In this document: positions 16,000-24,320 of the stretch, in pieces
How the letters are laid out: each line of letters begins with the position of its first letter
Numbering within the stretch: position 1 is the first letter of the stretch
From: WLMZ01 sp037139095
GTDB lineage: Bacteria > Actinomycetota > Acidimicrobiia > Acidimicrobiales > Ilumatobacteraceae
Length of the DNA stretch: 64,000 bases
Assembly (NCBI GenBank): GCA_037139095.1
Contig: JBAXHD010000003.1
Coordinates: forward strand, 50,104 to 114,103
Reading direction: 5' to 3'
Translations under genes and position numbers: made by a program
Notes under the pieces: model-generated
The model's database searches: none
Told to the model about the DNA's origin: nothing
The model's input: the letters and a program-made list of their open reading frames with translations, nothing else

Positions 16000-17075
16000 T
16001 GTGGGTACACCGCAGTGTCAACGTTGACGTCGCTGATATTGAGTGCCTTCAGCGCCGAAGCATCTCCGCCGAGCGAGTCGACCATCGTGATGTAGTCGAA
16101 CTGCATCAAGCCGAGAAACGAGTGGCTCGGATCTCCGGGCTTACCGGGTAGATCGTCGTCGCGCAGCACATCGACGTACTTGACATTGGTCTCGGCACCG
16201 ATCTGCCGAAGCACCGGGCTCGGGAAAACCTCCGACCCAAAGATCGCTGGCACCCCGGTCTTGCGCACTTGCGTGATCAGGTCGGCTACCTCTTTCGCCG
16301 TCGGCTCGTCGAAGTTCGAGGGTTGGATGGCGCCGATCACGGTCCAGCCGTAGTGCCGTGCGAAATAAGCGTAGGCGTCGTGGTACGTGAGCAGCTTGCG
16401 TTGATTCGCAGGCACCGTGGCGGTTGCGGTGACCATCGCCGCGTCGAGTTGGTCGATCCGGCCGATGAACGCAGTTGCGTTGCTGCGATACACGCCGGCG
16501 TTCGCGGGGTCCATGCGTACGAGCACGTCTCTCACAATCTCGGCGTACTTCTTTGCCAAGGGTGGGCTGGTCCATAGGTGCGGGTTCGGCTTGCCGCCCT
16601 CGATCGGAAACGAGAAGTCGTAGATGTAGTCGGCGACGGGAAGGGTGGCCGTACCCAAGTCGCACAGGGCGGATCCGTTCGGGAGGTTCTTCGAAGCGAG
16701 GTCCTTTGTGGGGTCCTCGAGCAACAACCCGTTGGCAAACAACACGTCGGTCTTGGCGAGGATTGCTGCAACGCTTGGCGCCGGCTCGAAGGTGTGAGAG
16801 TTGGTGCCCTCTGGGACCAGGCCTGCGATGTCGGCGCGGTCGCCAGCGATGTTGGCCACGATAGACGTGATCGGAGCAACGGTGGAGCTGATCCGGAGTC
16901 GCTTTCCGGCTGCGATCGGGGTGCCGATGTCGCAGGCGGCGCGGGCTGAGGTTTGAGCGTCATTTGCCCCATGTGCCGCTGTGGACGGGCTCGTGGTGGG
17001 TCCGGTGCTGGCGCTGCATGCTGTCAGACTCAGCGCAATGCCGATCCAGATCACTTTGGAGCTTGGGTAAACCAT
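15996..17075 (-). CDS. znuA: Metal (Zn/Mn) ABC transporter, solute-binding lipoprotein
   Basis: 359 residues. A type II signal peptide ends at LTAC (Cys20). Cluster 9 (metal) binding-protein features: TVAPITSIVANIAGDRADIAGLVPEGTNSHTFEP with the first metal-ligand His, NPHLWTSPPLAKKYAEIV, LLTYHDAYAYFARHYGW with a second His, and FGSEVFPSP with the acidic ligand position. No His-rich loop of the zinc-binding type is evident, so manganese or zinc both remain possible. First gene of the importer operon; TAAGTT sits 7 bases before the ATG and suggests a leaderless transcript. No clear Zur or MntR operator was recognised. Confidence 0.92.
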   Translation of the reverse strand: MVYPSSKVIWIGIALSLTACSASTGPTTSPSTAAHGANDAQTSARAACDIGTPIAAGKRLRISSTVAPITSIVANIAGDRADIAGLVPEGTNSHTFEPAPSVAAILAKTDVLFANGLLLEDPTKDLASKNLPNGSALCDLGTATLPVADYIYDFSFPIEGGKPNPHLWTSPPLAKKYAEIVRDVLVRMDPANAGVYRSNATAFIGRIDQLDAAMVTATATVPANQRKLLTYHDAYAYFARHYGWTVIGAIQPSNFDEPTAKEVADLITQVRKTGVPAIFGSEVFPSPVLRQIGAETNVKYVDVLRDDDLPGKPGDPSHSFLGLMQFDYITMVDSLGGDASALKALNISDVNVDTAVYPQ

Positions 17076-17082
17076 CGCTCCG

Positions 17083-17088
17083 AACTTA
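17083..17088 (-). promoter_or_regulatory. -10 hexamer TAAGTT of a probable leaderless znuA promoter
   Basis: On the minus strand TAAGTT is 7 bases before the znuA ATG at 17075, with no ribosome site between. Confidence 0.5.
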
Positions 17089-17265
17089 TCGCAGGCTGGC
17101 TATAACGACGTGAGCCGCCGACGTAGGTCACATCACCGACACGTGACGGACCACGGGGCGCCGACTGCAGAGGCGTCCTTACCGCATTCCTACCAAGGAA
17201 ACCGCTGTGGTGCAGGCGGACCCCACACCGAATCCTTTAGCCTGCCCGACTGGAAGAGGGTGAAC

Positions 17266-18333
17266 GTGAAACGTAGCTTCGCATTCGTAGTGGTCGGCCT
17301 GTCGGGCCTTGTCTTGGCTGCCGGGTGCAGTAGCAGTAGCGCCGCAGTTGTGGCGCCGAGCGAACCAGCTACCACCGGGGCGCCGCTCGCCACGTCGAAC
17401 ACGGCGGACACCGCCAACTCGGCCGACACAGCGCCACCGTCCACCAGCGGGACATCCGCGACGACACTTGCCACCTCTGCATCGTCGGGCGCGTACGAAC
17501 CAGCCCCCATCGACGGGCTGCCAATCGTGGGCGAGGGCACGTGGAAGGCGGTCGACACCGTCGGCGACACCCCCGTACTGTGGACCTCTGATTTCCACCC
17601 ACTGGCCGACGTGCCAAGTGTGAAGGTGTCGGCAGCGATCTTCGACCAGGAACGGCTTACCGCCGCGCTGTTCAACGGCACCAAGTTGCCGGGTGGCGGA
17701 CCATGGCAGAACGCCGACAAGGTTGCAACACCGGCAAAGAGCGCACTAGTGGCGGCCTTCAACGGCGGCTTCCTGTTCAAGCACATTGACGGGGGCTACT
17801 TCACCGAGGGCAAGGAAATAAAGCCACTCATCGCCGGACAGGCCACGGTGGGTATTCGTCACGACGGCCGGATGGTGTTGGGTATCTACGGCAAGGACAT
17901 GACCAACGACGGCTCGTGGCTCTCGCTGCGCGAGAACCTTCCTCCGATGGTTATCAACGGCAAGAACGTAATGGCCGACTACCCCGGCACCTTTTGGGGG
18001 AACGACTTTCACAACGTCGACCTCAACTACCGCACCGCATTGTGCCAGCGCGCCGACGGGAAGCTGATGTATCTGGCGATGGGATTGGTGAGAGCAAACA
18101 CGCTTGGCGATGAGCTCGCTCGGCTCGGCTGCACACTTGGCATGGAACTCGATATCAACCATCACTGGCCGCAGTTCACCTACTTCCGGCCCGACTCCCG
18201 CGGTACGTCGGGTGTACTGCTTGATGCCGTTGCGATGTGGAAGCCCGAGCGCTACGTCACCACCTCTGAGAAGGACTTCGTCGCCCTGTTCGACCCCGCG
18301 TCGCTGCCTGCCGGCTCGCTGTACGGCAACTGA
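17266..18333 (+). CDS. Phosphodiester glycosidase (NAGPA/DUF2233)-family lipoprotein
   Basis: 355 residues. Start chosen at GTG 17266, 6 bases after an AGAGG ribosome site; GTG 17260 is too close to it. The signal peptide ends in a lipobox LAAGC, followed by a Ser/Thr/Ala-rich linker of about 60 residues. The rest shows the NAGPA fold: ALVAAFNGGFLFKHIDGGYFTEG, GQATVGIRHDGRMVLGIYG, ENLPPMVINGKNV, and a C-terminal LGMELDINHHWPQF with the D/N-H cluster. Relatives remove sugar-phosphate caps or act on exopolymers; the substrate here is unknown. Anchored on the outer face of the membrane. Confidence 0.8.
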   Translation: MKRSFAFVVVGLSGLVLAAGCSSSSAAVVAPSEPATTGAPLATSNTADTANSADTAPPSTSGTSATTLATSASSGAYEPAPIDGLPIVGEGTWKAVDTVGDTPVLWTSDFHPLADVPSVKVSAAIFDQERLTAALFNGTKLPGGGPWQNADKVATPAKSALVAAFNGGFLFKHIDGGYFTEGKEIKPLIAGQATVGIRHDGRMVLGIYGKDMTNDGSWLSLRENLPPMVINGKNVMADYPGTFWGNDFHNVDLNYRTALCQRADGKLMYLAMGLVRANTLGDELARLGCTLGMELDINHHWPQFTYFRPDSRGTSGVLLDAVAMWKPERYVTTSEKDFVALFDPASLPAGSLYGN

Positions 18334-18526
18334 TCAGGGCCGCAGCGACCCATCCGACGGCGGGTGAATTGATCGTGCGGGCGTTGCGGATCAGTCTGGA
18401 CAAGCCGGCTGTGCTTGCCCGACTCGACCTCGTCGGCCCGCGGGAGTGGAGTGTGCGGCGCAGTGAATGAGTGACATACGTCATGCGCTAGATTCATCTT
18501 TTAGCACTAAAGAGCATTCAGGGAGT

Positions 18527-18542
18527 GTTAGGGTTACCTAAC
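18527..18542. promoter_or_regulatory. Perfect palindrome GTTAGG-N4-CCTAAC, iron-box (IdeR/DtxR)-like
   Basis: The 16 bases GTTAGGgttaCCTAAC form an exact inverted repeat. The IdeR/DtxR consensus core is TTAGG-N4-CCTAA, matched here in both arms and spacing. It overlaps TAGGGT (18529-18534), a plausible -10 hexamer, 46 bases before the fasciclin gene, which is where an iron-dependent repressor would act. No IdeR gene is in the window. Confidence 0.45.
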
Positions 18543-18543
18543 T

Positions 18544-18568
18544 GCTGGTTCGCCATCCAAGAACCAGC
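18544..18568 (+). other. Hairpin in the fasciclin mRNA leader
   Basis: GCTGGTTC (18544-18551) and GAACCAGC (18561-18568) are perfect complements around a 9-base loop. It lies 7 bases before the strong ribosome site GAGGAGG (18576-18582). It has no T-run, so is not a terminator; it may stabilise the 5' end of an abundant mRNA. Confidence 0.5.
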
Positions 18569-18587
18569 ACAGCCTGAGGAGGCCCCC

Positions 18588-19178
18588 TTGAAGTCACGTG
18601 CACTTGCCGTAGTGATCGTCGCCTCGCTCGCCCTTGTGGCGTGCGGCAGCGACAAGAAGATTGATTCGATTTCCACGCCAGCCCCAGCTGAGACTTCTGC
18701 TCCAGCTTCTGCTGATACTGCAGTCACCGCCACGGCGCCGGCCGCCGCCGGTGACATCGTCGCTGTTGCCGCTGGCAACCCCGACTTCTCGACCCTTGTT
18801 GCTGCCGTGAAGGCAGCGGGTCTGGTTGAGACACTGCAAGGTGCAGGCCCCTTCACGGTGTTTGCCCCGAATAACGCCGCCTTCGCCGCGCTGCCAGCCG
18901 GCCTTGTCGACAAGCTGCTCTTGCCCGCTAACAAGGCCACGCTCGTGAAGATCCTTACCTACCACGTGGTGGCTGGCAAGGTCATGGCTGCCGACGTGAA
19001 GGCGGGCGATGTCGCCTCGGTCGAGGGTTCAAACATCACCGTGACCGTCGACGGCGGTGCAGTCACATTGAACGGAACCTCGAAGGTCATCGCCACTGAC
19101 GTGGAAGCATCGAACGGCGTGATCCACGTGATCGATGCTGTGATCTTGCCCCCAGGTCTCGACGTCTCGGCGCTCTGA
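18588..19178 (+). CDS. Fasciclin (FAS1)-domain lipoprotein
   Basis: 196 residues from TTG 18588, chosen because GAGGAGG lies 5 bases upstream and the encoded N-terminus is a lipoprotein signal (lipobox LVAC). A Ser/Ala/Thr-rich linker is followed by one FAS1 domain (about residues 60-196): FSTLVAAVKAAGLVETLQGAGPFTVFAPNNAAFAALPAG, ILTYHVVAGKVMAADV and GVIHVIDAVILPP, like the mycobacterial secreted antigens MPT70/MPT83. FAS1 proteins mediate surface adhesion, and MPT70/83 are also studied as iron- or envelope-linked proteins. Preceded by a strong leader with an iron-box-like palindrome and followed by a strong terminator, suggesting an independently controlled, highly expressed gene. Confidence 0.88.
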   Translation: MKSRALAVVIVASLALVACGSDKKIDSISTPAPAETSAPASADTAVTATAPAAAGDIVAVAAGNPDFSTLVAAVKAAGLVETLQGAGPFTVFAPNNAAFAALPAGLVDKLLLPANKATLVKILTYHVVAGKVMAADVKAGDVASVEGSNITVTVDGGAVTLNGTSKVIATDVEASNGVIHVIDAVILPPGLDVSAL

Positions 19179-19207
19179 GCCCAAACACATTTCAAAAGCC
19201 CCAGTGC

Positions 19208-19239
19208 AACGGGGAGGGCCCAATCGGGCCCTCCCCGTT
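19208..19239 (+). terminator. Intrinsic terminator after the fasciclin gene
   Basis: A 14-bp perfect GC-rich stem (19208-19221 with 19226-19239, loop AATC) ends in TTT. The arms read AACGGGGAGGGCCC and its complement. It could also stop the convergent LLM oxidoreductase transcript. Confidence 0.85.
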
Positions 19240-19286
19240 TCGCGTGGTGGCATCAACCGGGTCGGTGTGCGCACCGGCCCAATGAG

Positions 19287-20324
19287 TTATTGACGCAAGA
19301 TCGACAACACCTCGGCTGAGTTCTCGAGCGTTTCTCTCAGTCCGAGATACATCGAGTCTCGTCGTGGCGCAGCCAAGTTCATGCTGGCGCTCGTGAATCC
19401 AAGTGCCAAGACCTCGCGGGCGAGTTCGGCGCACTCATCGGGAGTTCCCGCAATAGCGAATCGGCGAACGAGATCATCATCGACCAAGAGGTCGAGTTCG
19501 GGATCGTCGTAGCGATCGTGATCGAAGTACCAGCCCGCTGAACGGTTCAGGGCTGCTTCGATGTCGGCCATCCACTTGCCGCCATCGCGCTCAACGAGAT
19601 CGGTCGGCCGGATGAGTTGGGCGTAGTGGGCGACATACCGTTTCAGGCTTGAGCGAGCGAGGTGTCCGTCGCGAGAGACGCACAGGGTCAGACGCGGAGC
19701 GACCTCGATGCTGGCGACGTCGCGGCCAGCGCGTTGCGCGCCCTCGGCGAGCCACGAGAAGTATTGATGGGTTGTGTCTTCATTGATGAGGCGACCTCCG
19801 ACGAGAGCGATGTCGGCCAGTTCGCCAGCCAACCTCATGACTTGCGGACTGCGGGTGCCAAGAGAAATTGGTACGGACGCGGTTGGCCCCACCATGCGAG
19901 CGCCCCGCAAGGTGATGGTTTCTCCTTGGAAGCTGACCTCTTCGCCGTTCAACAGTCCTCTGATTGCGCTGATCGCTTCGCGCAACGTTTGCACCGGCCG
20001 TGGGTAGTGGATGTCGAGTTGCTCGAGTCCAGCGCCAACGCCAAGACCGAGGAACGCCCTACCTTCGGACGCATCCTGCAGCGCCGACATGATGCCTGCC
20101 AGCACGGCGGGGTGTCGTGAGTACGCGTTTGTCACCATCGGGCCAAGCTGAATGGTTGAGGTCTTCTGGCTGACGAGGGCTAACAGCACGAAGCAGTCGG
20201 GCCAGAACACGACATCGGAGATTCCAAGTCGGTCGAAGCCAGCTTGCTCAGCTATTTGCGCGAGATCGACCACTTGTCGAGTGCTCATTCCGGGCGTGAT
20301 CTCTGCTTCAAATGTTGCCGGCAT
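19287..20324 (-). CDS. LLM-class flavin/F420-dependent oxidoreductase
   Basis: 345 residues from ATG 20324 (MPATFEAEITPG). The luciferase-like monooxygenase TIM barrel is indicated by LAQIAEQAGFDRLGISDVVFWPD, IQLGPMVTNAYSRHPAVLAGIMSALQDASEGRAFLGLGVG, ISLGTRSPQVMRLAGELADIALVGG and the C-terminal FAIAGTPDECAELAREVLALGF. Mycobacterial and acidimicrobial relatives (5,10-methylene-tetrahydromethanopterin reductase-like) use coenzyme F420. The substrate cannot be predicted. It stands alone and converges with the fasciclin gene. Confidence 0.85.
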   Translation of the reverse strand: MPATFEAEITPGMSTRQVVDLAQIAEQAGFDRLGISDVVFWPDCFVLLALVSQKTSTIQLGPMVTNAYSRHPAVLAGIMSALQDASEGRAFLGLGVGAGLEQLDIHYPRPVQTLREAISAIRGLLNGEEVSFQGETITLRGARMVGPTASVPISLGTRSPQVMRLAGELADIALVGGRLINEDTTHQYFSWLAEGAQRAGRDVASIEVAPRLTLCVSRDGHLARSSLKRYVAHYAQLIRPTDLVERDGGKWMADIEAALNRSAGWYFDHDRYDDPELDLLVDDDLVRRFAIAGTPDECAELAREVLALGFTSASMNLAAPRRDSMYLGLRETLENSAEVLSILRQ

Positions 20325-20423
20325 GGGCAGCACCTCTTACGTGTTTACTCGCTCTGTTGCGATGGCTGATGCTGTGCAGATGCTAGGTGCGATCCCGCCA
20401 GAGCCGATTGGTCGTGCGGCTGA

Positions 20424-21401
20424 TTATCTGGCTGCCGGGGGACTCTTGAGCAGACGGCCAGTGAAGAGCTGCCAGATCGTGGCGATTGCCAAGGCGCTGA
20501 TCACCAGGGTGGCCACCACCAAACTCGCCTCGGCCATCCAGTCGAAGAAGCCATGCATGCCTCGGGCGCGCGCCAGCACGATGTCGAATGCAAGGGCCCC
20601 GATGCCGAAACTGAAGGCCCAATACGACGTGTTGAACGGTTGCTTGAGCATCCACCGAAGATCTCTTATGAGCACAAGCAGGATGAACAATCCGTAACCG
20701 ATGAGTCCGAGCACCACGTTGTCGGGCTTGGGTCCCTTTGGGCCACCTGTAATGAACAGGTAAGCCATGCAAGCAACCGATGGCGGCGCAAGCAGGATGC
20801 CCATTGTTGGACGCTGCGCGGATGGCAGCGAGGTGTTGAACGCGAGGCGGAATCCGATCTGTGACTCGAGCATCAACCACGACAGCAGGCCGGCGCCGAA
20901 CAGCAAAACGGCGAGCGAGTGGAAGCCGAGGAATGCCGCAGCGAATGAGGCAACGAGGTTTGTCGCCACCGTCGGCAGATACACCGCTGGTGTAAGAGTG
21001 GTTGGATCGAGACCGCCGCGGCGAAGGCGTGCGGTGAAGTTGGCTCCGTAAGCGAGCGCGGACACAAGCGCGATCGCGAAGATCACCACGGCCGCGTGAT
21101 GCGATTTCTCGTCGACCAGGTACGAGATCAGCAGTGTGGACACAGCAACAAGGCTGACGAAACTGGATTGAACCGGATGCTCAATTTCGGCGCGAGCAGC
21201 GTCGCGATGCAGCACCCATTTCGCTGCGAACAGCAGCAACAGCACAACCCAGACGGCCTCGGCGGCGACCATGATTGCGTCGGGGATTGCCGTTGATGTC
21301 TCCCATGCGAAGTGCGCTGCTCGCCAGCAATCTCCAAGCGCAATCAAGCCGAGCACGATTCCAAACAGGGAAGCGGGAATTACGGGAATGCGAGACTTCA
21401 T
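20424..21401 (-). CDS. TehA/SLAC1-family (TDT) anion channel or transporter
   Basis: 325 residues with about ten hydrophobic helices. The opening RIPVIPASLFGIVLGLIALGDCWR is typical of the tellurite-resistance/dicarboxylate transporter family, and later helices include TPAVYLPTVATNLVASF and NTSYWAFSFGIGALAFDIV. Homologues range from a TehA anion channel to sulphite or malate exporters. Tellurite resistance is only a historical family name and is not implied. It lies 98 bases from the acetyltransferase gene on the same strand; operon membership is uncertain. Confidence 0.82.
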   Translation of the reverse strand: MKSRIPVIPASLFGIVLGLIALGDCWRAAHFAWETSTAIPDAIMVAAEAVWVVLLLLFAAKWVLHRDAARAEIEHPVQSSFVSLVAVSTLLISYLVDEKSHHAAVVIFAIALVSALAYGANFTARLRRGGLDPTTLTPAVYLPTVATNLVASFAAAFLGFHSLAVLLFGAGLLSWLMLESQIGFRLAFNTSLPSAQRPTMGILLAPPSVACMAYLFITGGPKGPKPDNVVLGLIGYGLFILLVLIRDLRWMLKQPFNTSYWAFSFGIGALAFDIVLARARGMHGFFDWMAEASLVVATLVISALAIATIWQLFTGRLLKSPPAAR

Positions 21402-21499
21402 GACTGCTCCTCAACGTTGGACAGTGAAGGGCTATCAACCCAAAGCGGGAACAGTAGCGTTCGGGTCTTCCTCCACAAGGGACTCTCGTGCGTACCGGC

Positions 21500-22357
21500 T
21501 CAGCCGAACTCAAACGATGTGACGCCGTAGGTTCGCTCGACTGCGATCTGAGGCGTGGGCCCGTTGTACATACGTGCCGTGCCGAACGATTCGGTCATTG
21601 AGAACTTGGCCGCAAGAGCAAGAGCTGCTTCGTTAGGTTCGGGCACATCGAGTTGCACAGGTTGTCCGACGACCTTGGCCATCAACCCCACGAGCAGTCG
21701 TTCGGCAATGTCGGGCCGATCGGCGACAACCGGGCCAAACCTGAAACCGCTGCGGCACGGGCGTAACGATCCGTAGCCTACGAGGTGGCCATGTTCAGCA
21801 ATGGCTGCCGTGTGAAACGCCGGATGCCCTACCCAACTGCGCAAGAACTCTGAGCGGTCGACAGCATGGAAGGGTTGGTCGTAAGCGACGATTTCGTCGA
21901 AGAGGCTCTGATCGAAGGGCACGAGGCCTTGGTCGGGGGCGGGCGATGCCACGCCGTCGAAGCGAAGGTTGCGGTAGGCAAACGAGAAGCCAGTCTTTTC
22001 GTAGAACGGCACCACATTGAAGACACCGTCGATACCGATCGAGGCGCCTGGTCTCAGGCGAGAGCGCATCACGGCGATCAGGTGATCCCACAGCGCCGAG
22101 CCGATGCCCTGGCCGCGCAGGTCGGGTCGCATGATGAACAGGCCGACAAACCCGAACTCACCGTGGTACGAAAAGCTGGAACCGCTGCCCACCATCTCAT
22201 CGCCGTGGCGCAATGTAATGAATGCTTCGGGATCAAGCGCGTGAGCGATCTCGATGTCGTGCAGGCCGGGGTTCCACTGTTCGTCGGCCGCCCATTGCGT
22301 GATGGTGGCAACCTCTGCTGGCGTCATCGTCTCGAAGCGGAACTCGGGCAGGTTCAT
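21500..22357 (-). CDS. GNAT-family N-acetyltransferase with C-terminal second half-domain
   Basis: 285 residues. The N-terminal GNAT domain carries the acetyl-CoA loop in FVGLFIMRPDLRGQGIGSALWDHLI (R-G-Q-G-I-G, near residue 85) and GVFNVVPFYEKTGFSFAYRN. Residues 150-285 form a degenerate GNAT-like domain of the YitH/DUF1248 type (HTAAIAEHGHLVGYGSLRPC..., MYNGPTPQIAVERTYGVTSFEFG). Predicted cytoplasmic acetyl transfer to an amine on a small molecule or protein; substrate unknown. Divergent from the next gene. Confidence 0.87.
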   Translation of the reverse strand: MNLPEFRFETMTPAEVATITQWAADEQWNPGLHDIEIAHALDPEAFITLRHGDEMVGSGSSFSYHGEFGFVGLFIMRPDLRGQGIGSALWDHLIAVMRSRLRPGASIGIDGVFNVVPFYEKTGFSFAYRNLRFDGVASPAPDQGLVPFDQSLFDEIVAYDQPFHAVDRSEFLRSWVGHPAFHTAAIAEHGHLVGYGSLRPCRSGFRFGPVVADRPDIAERLLVGLMAKVVGQPVQLDVPEPNEAALALAAKFSMTESFGTARMYNGPTPQIAVERTYGVTSFEFG

Positions 22358-22520
22358 CGCCGGAGCGTAGTTGTCGGCCCGGAGGAGCTGGGACTGGGCC
22401 GCTCAAGATGAAGAATTCCAATCACGAATTTTCATGGTGTTGACGATCGTCGAATGAACGAGGTATCGTGACCCAGCTTTCCCCAGCAGCGTTTTGTATA
22501 AGACCACTGGGTTGAGGGTC

Positions 22521-22994
22521 ATGACTTCTGTTTCGAATCCGATGCAAGCGACGAAGCGTTTGAGGGCTTTCGGCGCGCCGCGTTCGATCTACGACAGCAG
22601 CGACTCGCTGCGTCTTGCTGTCGATTTCGACAACCGTGCGGTGCTTAACAAACAGAACAATGCGCTCACGGTGACAGGAACGTTTACCTGCGCCGATCCC
22701 GACTTCGGCTTGGCGTTCGTGAACGTGTCAGCGATGCAACTCGTGGACGGTCGATACCTTGTTGGCCTCGATAAGCAGCTTCCCGACACCGACACTGGGT
22801 TGGAGTGCGACGGCACCCCGCAAAGATTTTCGAAGACGTTCGTGGCCACCCACGGAAGGTTCATCGCCGGTCAAGCTGTACTCGATGGCGATATCAAGCT
22901 TCGGCCCGCCGATGGCTCGAGTCTCTTCTCCGGGTTTGCCGCAGTGCCGCTGAGGGTCGAGTTGCGCATCACCACGAGGTCGCGCTGGTTCTGA
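22521..22994 (+). CDS. Hypothetical protein, beta-rich, two-cysteine
   Basis: 157 residues from ATG 22521, preceded by a weak GAGGG site. I do not recognise it. Residues 40-157 have an alternating strand pattern (NALTVTGTFTCADPDFGLAFVNVSAMQLVDGRYLVG, then GLECDGTPQRFSKTFVATHGRFIAGQAVLDGDIKLRP) with two cysteines that could pair, resembling immunoglobulin-like secreted domains of Actinobacteria, yet no signal peptide is visible. TATAAG upstream at about 22497 is a plausible -10. Divergent from the acetyltransferase. Confidence 0.6.
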   Translation: MTSVSNPMQATKRLRAFGAPRSIYDSSDSLRLAVDFDNRAVLNKQNNALTVTGTFTCADPDFGLAFVNVSAMQLVDGRYLVGLDKQLPDTDTGLECDGTPQRFSKTFVATHGRFIAGQAVLDGDIKLRPADGSSLFSGFAAVPLRVELRITTRSRWF

Positions 22995-23100
22995 GCGAAC
23001 GAACTCGGCATCGCTGTGTCCAGCGGTGGTGCTAGCACGGTGTCGAAGTCTGGTGGTTGCACCATGTACGAGGGCGACGCAAATCACGAGGATGAATCCC

Positions 23101-23796
23101 ATGACCCTCAGCAACCACATTTCAACTGCCCCATCCAACTCGTCTCGCACCAAGGGAACGAGCATTCGCCGATTCGCCGGAGCATTCGCCATTGCCGCTT
23201 CGGCGTTAGCTGCTACCTCTCTCGTCGGGCACTCGGCTGATGCCTCTGCGGCGGCGCTTGAATTGGCACAGGGCACCTTGACCGGAACGCAGTTGTGCGT
23301 GCCGGGCACCAGCGACACGATTGTCACGTGGACCTTCTCTGGCTCGGGCTACGAGGTAGATGGCCTTCGTTTGATGGATCAAGATCAGAAGATCCTGCGG
23401 AAGTTTGACAGTTCTTTAGTGCTTGCTCCGGGCGAGGCAGCAACGGCGGTAGTCGACGAGGGTTGGGGCGTTGGATACACGGCGAGAGAGTGGGTCGACT
23501 TCTATGCAACGGTGGTTGGCTCGGAGTCCTCAGTCGCTATGTCGGTCCTTGGTGAGTACACCCTCGTTGCATGCAATGCGACTACGACCACCACGGCGCC
23601 AGCACCAACCACTTCAGCTGCGCCAACAACGACGGCTGTACCAACAACGACGGCTGTACCAACAACGGCTGTAGCTACGGCGTCTGAAGCGCCGTTGCCG
23701 GCAACCGGTGGGAGTAACTCGCTGTTGCCGATCGCCGCAACACTTGTGGGTGCAGGCGTGGTGTTGCTCAGCGTGCGTCGTCGGGTAAACGTTTGA
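23101..23796 (+). CDS. LPATG-motif cell-wall surface protein
   Basis: 231 residues. ATG 23101 is chosen because GAGGAT lies 7 bases upstream; a second ATG at 23092 is too close. Long signal peptide (residues 1-50, cleavage near ASA-A), a compact domain of about 110 residues with two cysteines (LCVPGTSDTIVTWTFSGSGYEVDGL..., LGEYTLVACN), then a Thr/Ala/Pro stalk built by an 18-base DNA repeat, then LPATGG, a hydrophobic helix and an RRRVNV tail. This is a complete sortase sorting signal, so the protein should be covalently linked to peptidoglycan. No sortase is in the window. The domain itself is unrecognised. Confidence 0.78.
   Translation: MTLSNHISTAPSNSSRTKGTSIRRFAGAFAIAASALAATSLVGHSADASAAALELAQGTLTGTQLCVPGTSDTIVTWTFSGSGYEVDGLRLMDQDQKILRKFDSSLVLAPGEAATAVVDEGWGVGYTAREWVDFYATVVGSESSVAMSVLGEYTLVACNATTTTTAPAPTTSAAPTTTAVPTTTAVPTTAVATASEAPLPATGGSNSLLPIAATLVGAGVVLLSVRRRVNV
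23623..23673 (+). repeat. 18-base tandem repeat coding the Thr-rich stalk
   Basis: Two exact copies of CCAACAACGACGGCTGTA (23623-23640 and 23641-23658) are followed by a 15-base copy lacking one ACG (23659-23673). They encode PTTTAV, PTTTAV and PTTAV. In-frame copy changes would alter stalk length without a frameshift. Confidence 0.85.
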
Positions 23797-23854
23797 TCGA
23801 ATGATGTGATGCGCTCGTCTTGCTTTCGCTTTCGGCCGGGTACACACTGACGGA

Positions 23855-24241
23855 GTGACAACTGCCCTCGGTCAGAAAAGTCCGTTACTCGTGTTCGACG
23901 GCGATTGTGCGTTCTGTACCCGTTCGGCTCAATTCGCTGAGCGTCGAGTTGCGCATGGTTGCGAAATCAAGGCGTGGCAACGCATCGATATCGAAGCGCT
24001 CGGCCTGACCGCAGAGCAGTGTCAAACAGCAGTGCAGTGGGTGGATAGCAACGGTGTGATCTCGTCGGGGCACGTAGCGATTGCTCGTCTGCTCATTGAC
24101 TCGGGTCGTGGCTGGGGCATCCTCGGACGAATGTTGCTTGTGCCGGGAATCTCGCACATCGCAGCGGTTGTCTATCGGTGGGTCGCTCGCAATCGCCACC
24201 GCATGCCTGGCGGAAGCGCCCAGTGCAAACTGGATGCCTAG
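23855..24241 (+). CDS. DCC-family thiol-disulfide oxidoreductase-like protein (DUF393)
   Basis: 128 residues from GTG 23855. The defining motif FDGDCAFC is at residues 14-21, followed by a thioredoxin-like layout and a C-terminal YRWVARNRHRMPGG, both typical of DUF393 proteins. The CxxC-like D-C-x-F-C group suggests redox activity but no substrate is established for the family. No ribosome site; TACACA lies 8 bases before the GTG, so this may be another leaderless gene. Confidence 0.85.
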   Translation: MTTALGQKSPLLVFDGDCAFCTRSAQFAERRVAHGCEIKAWQRIDIEALGLTAEQCQTAVQWVDSNGVISSGHVAIARLLIDSGRGWGILGRMLLVPGISHIAAVVYRWVARNRHRMPGGSAQCKLDA

Positions 24242-24308
24242 TCTCCTGAGATCAATCTGTCCCTTCGGACATGTAGAGACGTGCCTGCCGCAGCTCAACG
24301 CAGCGACC

Positions 24309-24314
24309 TACGTT
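24309..24314 (+). promoter_or_regulatory. -10 hexamer TACGTT before a small gene
   Basis: TACGTT is exactly 6 bases before ATG 24321, the same spacing as at several confident genes here. Confidence 0.4.
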
Positions 24315-24320
24315 GCCCAC

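Noticed and set aside
17076..17110. Zur operator upstream of znuA
   Set aside because: TTAT and ATAA half-sites occur but with non-standard spacing and no extended match to a Zur consensus.
18501..18531. TTAGCACTA ... GAGTGTTAG before the fasciclin gene, resembling a CIRCE element
   Set aside because: The spacer is 13 bases instead of 9 and the arms are imperfect (the right arm should read GAGTGCTAA). The gene is not a chaperone gene. The overlapping GTTAGG/CCTAAC palindrome is the better signal.
23623..23673. CRISPR-like repeats
   Set aside because: The units are adjacent without spacers and encode an in-frame Thr-rich stalk.
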